From Sphingomonadales bacterium (GTDB taxonomy: Bacteria; Pseudomonadota; Alphaproteobacteria; Sphingomonadales; Sphingomonadaceae), in NCBI GenBank assembly GCA_016721875.1, contig JADKHG010000007.1, forward strand, positions 1-47,500: 47,500 nucleotides of DNA. The letters are read 5' to 3'. A program made the position numbers and the translations under genes. Below the pieces are notes generated by a model that made no database searches, was not told the origin of the DNA, and saw nothing but the letters and a program-made list of their open reading frames with translations. Shown piece after piece: positions 1 to 7,664 of the stretch; positions within the stretch are counted from its first letter, which is position 1, and each line of letters opens with the position of its first letter.

Positions 1-750
1 TCGGACTGTCTCCTCTGCGTTCGGCATAGGCTAAGCCCTTGCCAAGCATTTCGATCTCTTTCGAGCTCAGCCGCCGGGTCCGCTTCTGGGTCGCGAGCTT
101 TTTCGCGCCCTTGGTAGGATGCTGATCAATCAGGCCCTTGTGCTTGGCGTGGCCAAGGATCGCCTGCAATGTGCCGACGCAGCGGCCCGCGACGCCGGGG
201 CCGCCGGTGGCTTTTCCCTCCGCGACCGCCGGATCGCAGCTTCGCGGTTTGCCGTGCAGAACATCGGTCTGCATCTTCTCGACGTCGGCGATCGTCAGGT
301 GCCGCGCTTTGCAGTTACCGAGCAGTGGCTTGATGTGCGTCTCAATGCGGCTCTCATCCATGTTGGGGGAAGACGTCTTGATCGGACAAATTCCGGCGGC
401 GTAACTGTTTCCGGCGCGAGCCTCCTTCAGATACCAGTCGCACATCGCCGTAACCGTCATCTCTGCGCGCGCCGCGATCACCTCTTCTGCAGGGTCAGGC
501 CCGCCGCAACTTCACCCAGTTTGATCTTGGCCAGATCGCGGGCCTGCTCGACGGTGATCAAACCAAAACGCCCGATCTTGACCCGGCGAATACGCCCTTC
601 CTGGTTCACATATTGGATGACGAACGACTTCACGCCGCTCGCTCCACCCTAATTCCGAACCCTTTGATCTCGGTGTCCCAAAGGAAGCTCTGTCCGGATG
701 CCGGAATCGATAAAGCGTCGATATTCCTTGTTTAGCTTCGCCAGTGCCAT
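1..750 (-). pseudogene. Tyrosine site-specific integrase (DUF4102/P4-type), frameshifted, 3' end outside window
   Basis: The minus strand encodes the N-terminal part of a P4-type integrase, but the reading frame moves three times. It starts at the ATG at 750, preceded by GGAGG at 756-760. Fragments in order are MALAKLNKEY, then DALSIPASGQSFLWDTEIKG and GFGIRV, then SGVKSFVIQYVNQEGRIRRV and the DUF4102 end IGRFGLITVEQARDLAKIKL. After the third shift come the SAM-like core-binding domain and the start of the catalytic domain (RRLSSKEIEMLGKGL), which runs off the left edge. Breaks lie near 720, 640-650 and 495-500; each is repaired by a one-base change. The gene begins about 170 bp from the tRNA-Gly fragment at 920-967, as expected for an integrase beside its attachment site. 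It is either a decayed element gene or affected by sequence errors; the catalytic R-H-R-Y residues are outside the window. Confidence 0.85.
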
Positions 751-1105
751 TCAGACCTCCAAATCATATTGCGCGGACCCTGCCGGGATAAAAGTAACAG
801 TAACGTAATAAGTTTTATCGTTTCAGACCCAAGAGACGGAAATGCGCTGGCAAAAATTCATAAACCGTTGTTTTATAGTAGTATCTACAAGCGCCGGATA
901 CTGTCGAAAGGCTGACCCTAACCTTGCCAAGGTTGGGGTCGAGGTTCGAATCCCTTCGCCCGCTCCATTTTTTCAAACACTTAGTAGCACGATGTTGTCA
1001 CTTGATCAGTCGTCAGGTGGCAAGGTAGTGACGTTGTCGAGAACACAATTCTGTTCACGCACCCAACCATCCCCTTCGATTTCGTGTCGGGGCTATATTT
1101 TCAGA
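751..1105. other. Intergenic junction between integrase remnant and chromosome
   Basis: No convincing gene is visible apart from the tRNA-Gly fragment at 920-967. The stretch 790-900 is AT-richer than the surroundings. The open frames here lack ribosome binding sites and family resemblance. Confidence 0.5.
920..967 (+). other. 3' fragment of tRNA-Gly(GCC): attachment-site remnant
   Basis: This stretch matches the 3' part of a tRNA-Gly: anticodon stem-loop with loop TTGCCAA (anticodon GCC), variable loop, T arm GAGGTTCGAATCCCTT and acceptor end CGCCCGCTCCA. The T stem lacks one G compared with the usual GAGGG/CCCTT pairing. The 5' acceptor strand, D arm and 5' half are absent upstream, so it is not a functional tRNA. 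Integrases of the adjacent type commonly recombine in the 3' end of tRNA genes, leaving such a duplicated fragment at one border. The intact gene should lie beyond the left edge if the element lies to the left. Confidence 0.8.
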
Positions 1106-2158
1106 TCAGCGGTCCAACAGCTCCACATCCGCGCGCCACAGGGTCAGCCAGTTCAGCGAACCCCTGCATTCGTCCATGCCAATTGCGGAGGTCAGGCGGA
1201 ACATGGTGCCGTCCCAGATATAGGATTCAGCATTCCCGCAATCGCCAACACCGCGCGCCTTGCTGAAGCTGTCGAGTTGCTGCTTTTGCGGATCCCAGCT
1301 CGCATTGACGAGCAATTTTGGACCGTCTGCCGGCTCAGTTGCATAGTCAAATTTTGCGGGTTCGAAAAACCACTTCCCTGAAGCATTTTGCGTCCCGACA
1401 TAGGGTGCATGCGACATATTATAGGCCCCGCTGCCGCAACTTATCAGTACCATGGCGCGGGCATTCCCCGACGACCGGCCCAGACTATAGGCGCTATCCT
1501 CCGTCACGCCGAAGCGTTCGTCACGGCAAGGCGATTTTTCGATTAGGTCAATCAATTCGGGTGTGCCGGGTATTGGCGCGGTCGTCCCAATGCGGATTGC
1601 CTTTACAACGGGAAGCGGAAGCCAGGCAGGTTTGGTGCTTTTGCGTCCGCCGCCCGCGAGCGCATCCTTTGAGCCAATCCGGTTTTGTATAGCATCGATA
1701 TATTTCAAAGCCGCCGCGGAACCCGCAAGCGAGCCTGACCCGAGCCGCGTGCCAGCGCCATCTAGCAGAACGAAGCGGTTGCCCCTTGCCAGCGCGCGGA
1801 CGATTTTAAGGGCTTCCTTGTCAGCCAGCAGGATTTCCCTTTGAAAGGGCGCAAGGGGTCCCGAATCGGTTTCCCTGCCATCGACTTTTAGATGATAGCG
1901 GTCGTTTGTGGTTTCGAAACCCGAGATGCTGACGCTCAAAGCGTCGCCCGGCCGATAGCCTTTGCGGATCACTACCGCCAATGCATCGTCTTGCTCGTTC
2001 TCCGGAGGCAGATTGATTGCTTCGCAGGTCAGGGCATTGTCGCAGGCGACAGCCCATGAGCGGAAAAATTTCTGCTGCCCCAGCGTGATTGATGCACCTG
2101 ACACAACCGTCGCAACAGTGGCGGCGACCATTAGGGTGAAGATCGAACGCAACATCAT
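1106..2158 (-). CDS. DUF1176 domain-containing exported protein
   Basis: A protein of about 350 residues starting at one of two adjacent ATGs (2158 or 2155); the frame is open to a GTG at 2167, which is less likely. The first about 23 residues (MMLRSIFTLMVAATVATVV and following) form a signal peptide, so the protein should be periplasmic. The body resembles the DUF1176 family: an early cysteine pair (WAVACDNALTCEA), a central Pro-rich segment (PAWLPLPVVKAI) and a C-terminal half with further Cys residues (CRDERF, LISCGSG, DCGNAES, DECRGS) probably in disulphides. Its function is unknown; it is not placed in an operon and is divergent from the downstream dehydrogenase. It is the first chromosomal gene after the attachment-site remnant. 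Confidence 0.75.
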   Translation of the reverse strand: MMLRSIFTLMVAATVATVVSGASITLGQQKFFRSWAVACDNALTCEAINLPPENEQDDALAVVIRKGYRPGDALSVSISGFETTNDRYHLKVDGRETDSGPLAPFQREILLADKEALKIVRALARGNRFVLLDGAGTRLGSGSLAGSAAALKYIDAIQNRIGSKDALAGGGRKSTKPAWLPLPVVKAIRIGTTAPIPGTPELIDLIEKSPCRDERFGVTEDSAYSLGRSSGNARAMVLISCGSGAYNMSHAPYVGTQNASGKWFFEPAKFDYATEPADGPKLLVNASWDPQKQQLDSFSKARGVGDCGNAESYIWDGTMFRLTSAIGMDECRGSLNWLTLWRADVELLDR

Positions 2159-2237
2159 GGAAAACACCCTACCGGCAATGCTTTTGCTGCGCTAGTGCCC
2201 CAGCAAGAATCAGCGGGCGAACAAAGGATAGAGAGCT

Positions 2238-3107
2238 ATGCGATCAGTTGCGGTTATTGGTGCAGGGCAAATGGGTGCGGGGATCGCACAGGTGAGTGCC
2301 GCCGCCGGTTATCATGTGCTGCTGTCCGACATCGATCTTGTTCGCGCGCAGGCTGGTAAGGACGGCATTGGTAAGCAGCTAGCGCGCATGGTTGAACGCG
2401 AGAAAATCGGAGCTGAGGAAGCGGAAACCTTGCTCGGACGGATCGAGCCTGTTGGCTCTTACGAGCCGATGGCCGGGGCCGGGCTGGTCATCGAGGCAGC
2501 AACCGAGCGCGAAGACATTAAGCGCAAGATTTTCGAGGATGTCGGCAAGGTGCTGGGGCATCAGGCGGTGTTGGCAAGCAACACCTCGTCAATCCCGATC
2601 ACGCGCATGGCGCAGGCAACACCCGATCCGTCTCGGTTTATCGGCGTCCATTTCTTCAATCCGGTACCCATCATGGGGTTGATTGAGGTGATCCGGGGTC
2701 TCGCTACGTCTGATGATACCGTCGAGAAGGTACGGCACTTTGGCGAGGCGCTGGGCAAAACCATGGTTTTTGCCAACGATTCGCCAGGCTTCATCGTCAA
2801 TCGCATCCTGTTGCCAATGCTCAACGAAGCCTGCTTTGCTCTGGGCGAAGGCGTCGCCTCGATCCGCGATATCGACACAGCGTGCCAGTTGGGGCTGAAC
2901 CACCCGATGGGGCCGCTGACGCTCGCGGATTTCATTGGGCTGGATACCTGTCTTGAAATCACCCAAGTGCTGCTGGGATCCACCGGCGATCCCAAATATC
3001 GTCCGGCGCCGTTGCTGGTGAAATATGTCGAAGCGGGCTGGCTCGGCCGTAAGGCCAAGCGCGGCTTCTACGACTATTCGGGCGAAACGCCGGTGCCGAC
3101 GCGGTGA
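2238..3107 (+). CDS. 3-hydroxybutyryl-CoA dehydrogenase
   Basis: A soluble 289-residue NAD-dependent 3-hydroxyacyl-CoA dehydrogenase that interconverts acetoacetyl-CoA and 3-hydroxybutyryl-CoA, used in fatty-acid/butanoate or polyhydroxybutyrate metabolism. The Rossmann motif GAGQMG is at residues 8-13, an acidic residue ends the second strand (SDID), the SNTSS segment is at 114-118 and the family signature HFFNPVP starts at catalytic His138. The C-terminal dimerisation domain ends with GRKAKRGFYDY. Length is normal for the family. The ATG follows AAAGGATAGAG. It stands alone, so the pathway cannot be told from context; hbdA, paaH and fadB2-type names are all used for such proteins. Confidence 0.9.
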   Translation: MRSVAVIGAGQMGAGIAQVSAAAGYHVLLSDIDLVRAQAGKDGIGKQLARMVEREKIGAEEAETLLGRIEPVGSYEPMAGAGLVIEAATEREDIKRKIFEDVGKVLGHQAVLASNTSSIPITRMAQATPDPSRFIGVHFFNPVPIMGLIEVIRGLATSDDTVEKVRHFGEALGKTMVFANDSPGFIVNRILLPMLNEACFALGEGVASIRDIDTACQLGLNHPMGPLTLADFIGLDTCLEITQVLLGSTGDPKYRPAPLLVKYVEAGWLGRKAKRGFYDYSGETPVPTR

Positions 3108-3124
3108 CCATGCCTTCAATCGGA

Positions 3125-3184
3125 AAAATCGATTAAACTCGTCGATTTTGATCGTTTGATTGTTTGGTACCGGGTCACCATATC
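3125..3184 (+). promoter_or_regulatory. Candidate dps promoter with upstream dyad
   Basis: An 8-bp perfect inverted repeat, AAAATCGA (3125-3132) and TCGATTTT (3142-3149) with a 9-nt spacer, lies just upstream of a sigma-70-like promoter: -35 TTGATT (3156-3161), 17-bp spacer, -10 CATATC (3179-3184). The dyad just upstream of -35 is where an activator such as OxyR would bind; dps genes are often peroxide-regulated. The factor is inferred, not identified from a specific consensus. Confidence 0.4.
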
Positions 3185-3216
3185 CTGTCTCACGAAACAC
3201 ATCCCGGAGACATTTC

Positions 3217-3669
3217 ATGGGTAACAACAGCACCACCGCACTTGCAGCCGCTCTCAATGGCATGCTGGCAGACTATTTCGCGCTTTATCTGAAGACCAAG
3301 AATTTTCACTGGCATGTGTCAGGGCCGCATTTCCGCGAATATCATCTGCTTTTTGATGATCATGCCGCCGAGTTGATCGGCACAACTGACCTGATTGCGG
3401 AACGTGTGCGCAAGCTGGGGCAGCGGACCTTGACCTCGATTGGCGATATTGCCGCCAAACAGTCGGTCAAAGACAATGATGCCGTTAAGGTTGATGCTGA
3501 CGCGATGCTCAAAGAATTGCTGGCGGACAACCATGCTCTGATCAACACGCTGAAAGCGACCAAAGAGCTGGCTGGTGAGGCTGGAGACAATGCGACCGAC
3601 GGCTTGCTGGATGATTGGACCGATCAGGCCGAGCAGCGCGCCTGGTTCCTTGAACAGACAATCGGGTAA
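3217..3669 (+). CDS. dps: Dps-family DNA-binding ferritin-like protein
   Basis: A 150-residue Dps/miniferritin that oxidises and stores iron with peroxide and may coat DNA. The ferroxidase ligands keep the spacing of E. coli Dps: His31, His43, Asp47, Asp58 and Glu62 (FHWHVSGPHFREYHLLFDD, then TTDLIAER). The frame is open from 3160, but the ATG at 3217 follows CGGAGA and matches the usual N-terminus MGNNSTTALA. The N-terminal tail has few basic residues, so DNA binding is not assured. Monocistronic, between its own promoter and the terminator at 3687-3713. Confidence 0.92.
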   Translation: MGNNSTTALAAALNGMLADYFALYLKTKNFHWHVSGPHFREYHLLFDDHAAELIGTTDLIAERVRKLGQRTLTSIGDIAAKQSVKDNDAVKVDADAMLKELLADNHALINTLKATKELAGEAGDNATDGLLDDWTDQAEQRAWFLEQTIG

Positions 3670-3686
3670 TCCAGACCGCTGAAACA

Positions 3687-3713
3687 AAAAGGGCCTCCAG
3701 TGGAGGCCCTTTT
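3687..3713. terminator. Bidirectional rho-independent terminator between dps and the cold-shock gene
   Basis: A perfect stem GGGCCTCC / GGAGGCCC (3691-3698, 3702-3709) with loop AGT is flanked by AAAA and TTTT. It can end both the plus-strand dps transcript and the convergent minus-strand cold-shock transcript. Confidence 0.9.
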
Positions 3714-3735
3714 CCATTACGACTTAATCCGTGCC

Positions 3736-4552
3736 TCAGTCTGACTGGGCGAGATTGGTTGCCGAATATTTTCCGCGACGATCGACTTCGATATCGAATG
3801 CCAGACGGTCGCCCTGATTGACCTGGCCCATGCCAGAGCGTTCAAGCGCCGAGATGTGTACGAACACGTCTTCGCCGCCATCGTCGCGCTGAATGAAGCC
3901 AAAGCCCTTCATGTCATTGAAGAATTTGACGGTGCCATTGGCGCGTTCGCCGGTCGATTCGCGTTGCGGTCCACGAGGAGCGCTATCACGGTCGCCGCCA
4001 CGGAAGCCGCCGCGATCGCCACGATCACCTCGGTCGCCACGATCATAGCTGTCGCGTTCGGGGCGTGGAGCGCGTTCGGGAACGGGCATGGGATCGCCGT
4101 CAATCACCAGATCGGTGGCCGAAACTTTGCCGCCACGGTCAACAAGGGTGAATTCCAAAGGCTGACCTTCGGCAAGACCGGCAAGACCTGCCTGTTCGAC
4201 CGAGCTAATGTGCACAAACACATCATCTGGACGGTCATCAACCTGAATGAAACCAAAGCCCTTTTGGCCGTTGAAGAATTTGACGATTCCTTTGCCAGAA
4301 CCGATTACCTGCGCAGGCATGGAAGGTCCGCGCGGGGGACCACGAAAGCCGCCGCCACCGCCACCAGCTCCGCCACCGAAGCCGCCGCCGCCACGAGGGG
4401 CGCCAAAGCCGCCACCGCCGCCGCCGCCACGCGGGCCATCAAAGCCTGCGTTGCGCAACTCTCCGGGAAAGGGGGGATTCGCCAAAATTGTCATCGCCAA
4501 AACGATCACGTTTGTCCCGGCCGCGACCGCGCCGCTTGTCATTGAAACTCAT
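3736..4552 (-). CDS. Tandem cold-shock-domain protein with Gly-rich linker (frameshift near the N-terminus)
   Basis: An RNA-binding protein of about 270 residues with two cold-shock domains. Each has RNP1 KGFGFI and RNP2 DVFVHIS; the first begins GKGIVKFFN, the second NGTVKFFND. Before the first domain lies a very Gly-rich stretch with RGG-like repeats; between them lies a basic/acidic linker rich in RGD repeats. The natural start is the ATG at 4552 (MSFNDKRRGRGRDKRDRFGD), but its frame leaves the domain frame in a G6 run at 4471-4476. With five bases the N-terminus joins the rest as GESPFPGELRNAG. This is probably a homopolymer error. The likely job is RNA chaperoning in cold or stationary phase, inferred from the family. 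Confidence 0.88.
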
Positions 4553-4583
4553 AGGTAAAAAGTAACTTTCCTGTCGCCCGACA

Positions 4584-4612
4584 AATATAATCCATGCAGT
4601 TTAGGGCGGTAA
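4584..4612 (-). promoter_or_regulatory. Candidate promoter of the cold-shock gene
   Basis: Read on the minus strand: -35 TTACCG (4607-4612), 17-bp spacer, -10 TATATT (4584-4589), followed by a short leader to the ATG at 4552. Confidence 0.45.
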
Positions 4613-4635
4613 TTCCTACATTTCGCGCGCGACGC

Positions 4636-4663
4636 TTACTTGCTCCGCTGACCCGCCTATATC
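4636..4663 (+). promoter_or_regulatory. Candidate promoter for ribonuclease D
   Basis: -35 TTACTT (4636-4641), 16-bp spacer and -10 TATATC (4658-4663) lie about 120 bp before the rnd ATG. The assignment rests only on motif spacing. Confidence 0.3.
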
Positions 4664-4785
4664 CTAAATCGCTGCAAGGGGATAGCAAATATTGCCAGTG
4701 CCTATTCGCCTGCAAAACTTGCTTTGCCGGTCAGCGTGGGGCAAGGGGCGTGGAAATCCGCCAGACAGAGAGAAAGTAGCATGGC

Positions 4786-5406
4786 ATGAGCGTTTATCTG
4801 CACGAAGAGGATCTGCCCGAAGGCGTGCTTGCCGGTGCTGGACCGATAGCGGTCGATACCGAGACAATGGGGCTGATCACTCCGCGCGACCGGCTGTGTC
4901 TGTTGCAGATTTCCGACGGCCAGGGTGACGAACATCTTGTGCGGTTTGCTCCCGGAAGCGCCTATGACGCGCCCAATTTGCGCAAGATATTAGGCGATCC
5001 TGATCGGGTGAAGATATTCCATTTCGGTCGCTTCGATCTCGCGGCCATCGAATATTATCTGCACGTCACCGCAGCGCCGGTGTTCTGCACCAAGATCGCT
5101 TCGCGGCTGACGCGGACCTTCACTGACCGGCACGGCCTGAAAGAACTGGTGAAAGAATTTCTCAGCACTGACATTTCCAAACAGCAGCAATCGAGTGACT
5201 GGGGTTCGCCCAGCCTGAACGATGCGCAAAAGGAATATGCGGCGAGCGATGTTCGGTATCTGCACCGGTTGATGGCCGAATTCGAAATCCGGCTGGAGCG
5301 CGAAGGGCGGACTGAACTGGCGCAGGCCTGTTTCGACTTTCTGCCCCACCGCGCCCGTCTGGATATTGCCGGCTGGCCCGAGGAGGATATCTTTGCACAC
5401 AGCTAA
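4786..5406 (+). CDS. rnd: Ribonuclease D-type 3'-5' exonuclease (short form)
   Basis: A 206-residue DEDDy exonuclease containing only the catalytic domain, as in the short alphaproteobacterial RNase D proteins; the C-terminal HRDC domains of E. coli RNase D are missing. Metal-binding motifs are visible: Exo I DTE (Asp24, Glu26), Exo II HFGRFD (Asp84) and Exo III YAASD (Tyr151, Asp155). It should trim structured RNA and tRNA 3' ends. A purine-rich AGAGAGAAAG precedes the start; another ATG at 4781 opens only a three-codon frame. The gene lies 34 bp upstream of lptC and may be cotranscribed with the lpt genes. Confidence 0.87.
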   Translation: MSVYLHEEDLPEGVLAGAGPIAVDTETMGLITPRDRLCLLQISDGQGDEHLVRFAPGSAYDAPNLRKILGDPDRVKIFHFGRFDLAAIEYYLHVTAAPVFCTKIASRLTRTFTDRHGLKELVKEFLSTDISKQQQSSDWGSPSLNDAQKEYAASDVRYLHRLMAEFEIRLEREGRTELAQACFDFLPHRARLDIAGWPEEDIFAHS

Positions 5407-5440
5407 GCCCTTGTTCATCGCTGCCGAGGCAAGGTGAAGC

Positions 5441-6078
5441 ATGTCCGAACAGGCCGACATTCAGCGTAACGCCCGACAACATTTCGCGGCACCCGGCGGC
5501 AGGCACGACCGGCTGGTGCGTCTGCTGCGCGTCGCTTTGCCCAGTATTATCGGCGTATTGCTTGCGTTTCTCGTGTTCAGTCCTTTCTCGCAAACGCAGG
5601 AACGCAGCTTTGTACTGGACAAGGACGAGGTCAATATGGCCCGCGAGCGGTTGCGTCTGACCGAAGCGCTGTATCGCGGCGAAGACAGCAATGGCCGCCC
5701 ATTCTCCTTGCGCGCAGGAAGCGCGGTGCAGAAAAGCTCAAGCGAAACATTGCTGCGGATGCATGATTTGTCGGCGCGGATATTGATGCCGATGGTCCGG
5801 CCGAATTGAGCGCGGGGCGGGGCTATTATGACATGCAGAATGAAAAAGTCCGGGTCGAAGGGCCACTGGCGTTTACTGGCGGCAATGGTTTCAGCCTGAC
5901 GGCAAGCAATGTCGAATTTGCCCTGAAAACGCGCAAGCTTGAAAGTTTCGGCCCGGTCAGCGGCAGCACCCGCGTTGGCACCTTTAGCGCCGGTAAATTG
6001 CGCGCTGACCTTGATGCGCGCATCGTCCGGCTCGAAGGTGGCGCGCGATTGCGCATCGACCAGAATGCTATTAGGTAG
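5441..6078 (+). CDS. lptC: LPS export protein LptC (frame broken near 5784)
   Basis: LptC is a single-pass inner-membrane protein passing lipopolysaccharide from LptBFG to LptA. The first part (5441-5809) has a cytoplasmic N-terminus, a membrane helix LRVALPSIIGVLLAFLVF (residues about 29-46) and the start of the beta-jellyroll. The rest (GYYDMQNEKVRVEGPLAF to GARLRIDQNAIR) continues in another frame to 6078. Adding a base in TATTGATGCC (5781-5790) gives ARILDADGPAELSAGRGYYD and one product of about 210 residues, normal for the family. LptC is essential in most Gram-negatives, so a sequence error is more likely than a real mutation. Start ATG 5441 follows AAGGTGA. lptA begins 6 bp downstream. 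Confidence 0.85.
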
Positions 6079-6084
6079 AATATC

Positions 6085-6621
6085 ATGTCCATTCGCTTTT
6101 TCGGAATAATGACCGCGAGCTTTGTTGCAACCGCTGCGCTGATCGGCGGGCAGGCCCCCGCACAGGTCATCCGCAACCATAATAGCAATGCACCAGTCAA
6201 TTTCAGCGCGGGTGCCATCGAATTGCAGGACCGCACAGACCGTGTCATCCTGACCGGTGGGGTTACGGCAACACAGGCGGGCCTCTCCATGTCGGCTTCG
6301 CGCCTGACCGCCGCCTATTCCAGCGGAGGTGGCATCGACGTCCACCGGCTGGACGCCGTCGGGGGCGTGACCATTACCAAAGACGATCTGCGCGCGAAAA
6401 GTGATGCGGCGATTTACGATCTCGACAGCGATCTGATCACGTTGCTCGGCAATGTACAGCTGACGCAGGGTGCCAATCGCCTGAATGGCGGTCGGATAGT
6501 GATTGATCTCAATTCAGGCCGTTCGACGATCAGTGGCGGCGGCACACCCGCAGCCCCCGGAATCAAGAGCAGCGGTGGGAGGGTCACGGGTACTTTTACG
6601 GTTCCGCAGCGAAAGAATTGA
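6085..6621 (+). CDS. lptA: LPS transport periplasmic protein LptA (OstA-like)
   Basis: A 178-residue periplasmic protein with an N-terminal signal peptide (FFGIMTASFVATAALIGGQA, cleavage near APAQ) and an OstA_N domain. The fold is visible as alternating strands: PVNFSAGAIELQDRTDRVIL, then GGVTATQAGLSMSASRLTA and the DLITLLGNVQLTQGANRLNG stretch, typical of the jellyroll repeats that form the LPS bridge to LptD. Immediately downstream of lptC and upstream of lptB, the usual operon order. Confidence 0.88.
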   Translation: MSIRFFGIMTASFVATAALIGGQAPAQVIRNHNSNAPVNFSAGAIELQDRTDRVILTGGVTATQAGLSMSASRLTAAYSSGGGIDVHRLDAVGGVTITKDDLRAKSDAAIYDLDSDLITLLGNVQLTQGANRLNGGRIVIDLNSGRSTISGGGTPAAPGIKSSGGRVTGTFTVPQRKN

Positions 6622-6754
6622 TTTCGCTGGCAAAATGCTGCCTTATGCATAAATCCTGCCAATCACAGCCAAAGCAAGCTTTCTTTAGCCTTTGCGCGCG
6701 CATATAGAGTAGGCGCACGGCGGGATTGATCCCCAATAAGAAAGATATGCGGGC

Positions 6755-7555
6755 ATGAATTTGATGGACAGCGCGGCTGACGGTCATTTGCGGCATGAAG
6801 GTGCAGCCAATGCCGTGACCGAGGCAGGACTAAATTCCGGACTGGCGGTGGTATCGATCGCCAAAAGCTATGACAAACGCGCGGTCCTGCTCGACGTGTC
6901 GCTCTCGGTTGCCAATGGCGAAGTCGTCGGCCTGCTCGGCCCCAATGGCGCGGGCAAGACCACCTGTTTCTACTCGATCATGGGGCTGGTTCGGCCCGAT
7001 GCCGGTCGGATCGTGCTGAATGGCGAGGATATTACCCGGCTACCGATGTACCGGCGCGCAATATTGGGGCTGGGCTATTTGCCGCAGGAAACCTCTATCT
7101 TTCGCGGGATGACTGTTGAGCAGAATATCAGCGCAGTGCTCGAAATGGCCGAACCCGACCGCGATGCCCGGCAGGCGCGGCTCGACCAGTTGCTTGATGA
7201 ATTTGGCTTGCAGAAACTGCGCAAATCGGCAGCGATGGCGCTGTCGGGTGGTGAGCGGCGACGTTGCGAAATTGCCCGCGCTTTGGCCGCCAACCCTTCG
7301 ATCATGTTGCTCGACGAGCCCTTTGCCGGGATCGACCCGATCTCGATTTCGGACATTCGCGATCTGGTGAAGGATCTGAAAACCCGGGGCATCGGCGTGC
7401 TGATCACCGACCATAATGTCCGCGAAACATTGGACATCGTCGATCGCGCCTGCATCATTTATGACGGCCAGGTGCTGTTCGCTGGCTCACCCGAGGATCT
7501 GGTGGCCGATGCCAATGTAAGGCGACTGTATCTGGGTGAAGGTTTCACGATGTGA
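6755..7555 (+). CDS. lptB: LPS export ABC transporter ATPase LptB
   Basis: A 266-residue cytoplasmic ATPase that drives LPS extraction by the LptB2FGC complex. Walker A GPNGAGKTT is at 62-70, a Q-loop follows (YLPQETS), signature LSGGERRR, Walker B IMLLDEPFAGID and H-loop TDHNVRE. An extra about 30 residues precede the conserved start (LAVVSIAKSYDKRAVLLDV) compared with E. coli LptB, so a later start is conceivable, but no better ribosome binding site was seen. Third gene of lptC-lptA-lptB; lptF/lptG are not in this window. Confidence 0.92.
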   Translation: MNLMDSAADGHLRHEGAANAVTEAGLNSGLAVVSIAKSYDKRAVLLDVSLSVANGEVVGLLGPNGAGKTTCFYSIMGLVRPDAGRIVLNGEDITRLPMYRRAILGLGYLPQETSIFRGMTVEQNISAVLEMAEPDRDARQARLDQLLDEFGLQKLRKSAAMALSGGERRRCEIARALAANPSIMLLDEPFAGIDPISISDIRDLVKDLKTRGIGVLITDHNVRETLDIVDRACIIYDGQVLFAGSPEDLVADANVRRLYLGEGFTM

Positions 7556-7577
7556 GGGTGGGCAAATGCCATTTTGT

Positions 7578-7650
7578 CCGTTCGCGTCGAGCGTAGTCGA
7601 GACGCCTCTCTGCACTGCCCGGTGTCTCGACTACTCTCGACACGAACGGG
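7578..7650. repeat. REP-like inverted repeat, family A (TCGAGCGTAGTCGAGAC type)
   Basis: Two arms of about 29 nt, CCGTTCGCGTCGAGCGTAGT and following (7578-7606) against a mirrored copy ending CTCTCGACACGAACGG (7621-7649), pair with about three mismatches. The core TCGAGCG-AGTCGAGAC resembles a dispersed sphingomonad intergenic element. It sits between lptB and rpoN and may form a stable hairpin in the mRNA. Confidence 0.75.
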
Positions 7651-7664
7651 ATTGAAAGGGTTTC

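Noticed and set aside
3856..4545. Long Ala-rich open frame on the plus strand
   Set aside because: Antisense to the cold-shock gene; arises from its GC-rich Gly/Arg codons. No ribosome binding site or family resemblance.
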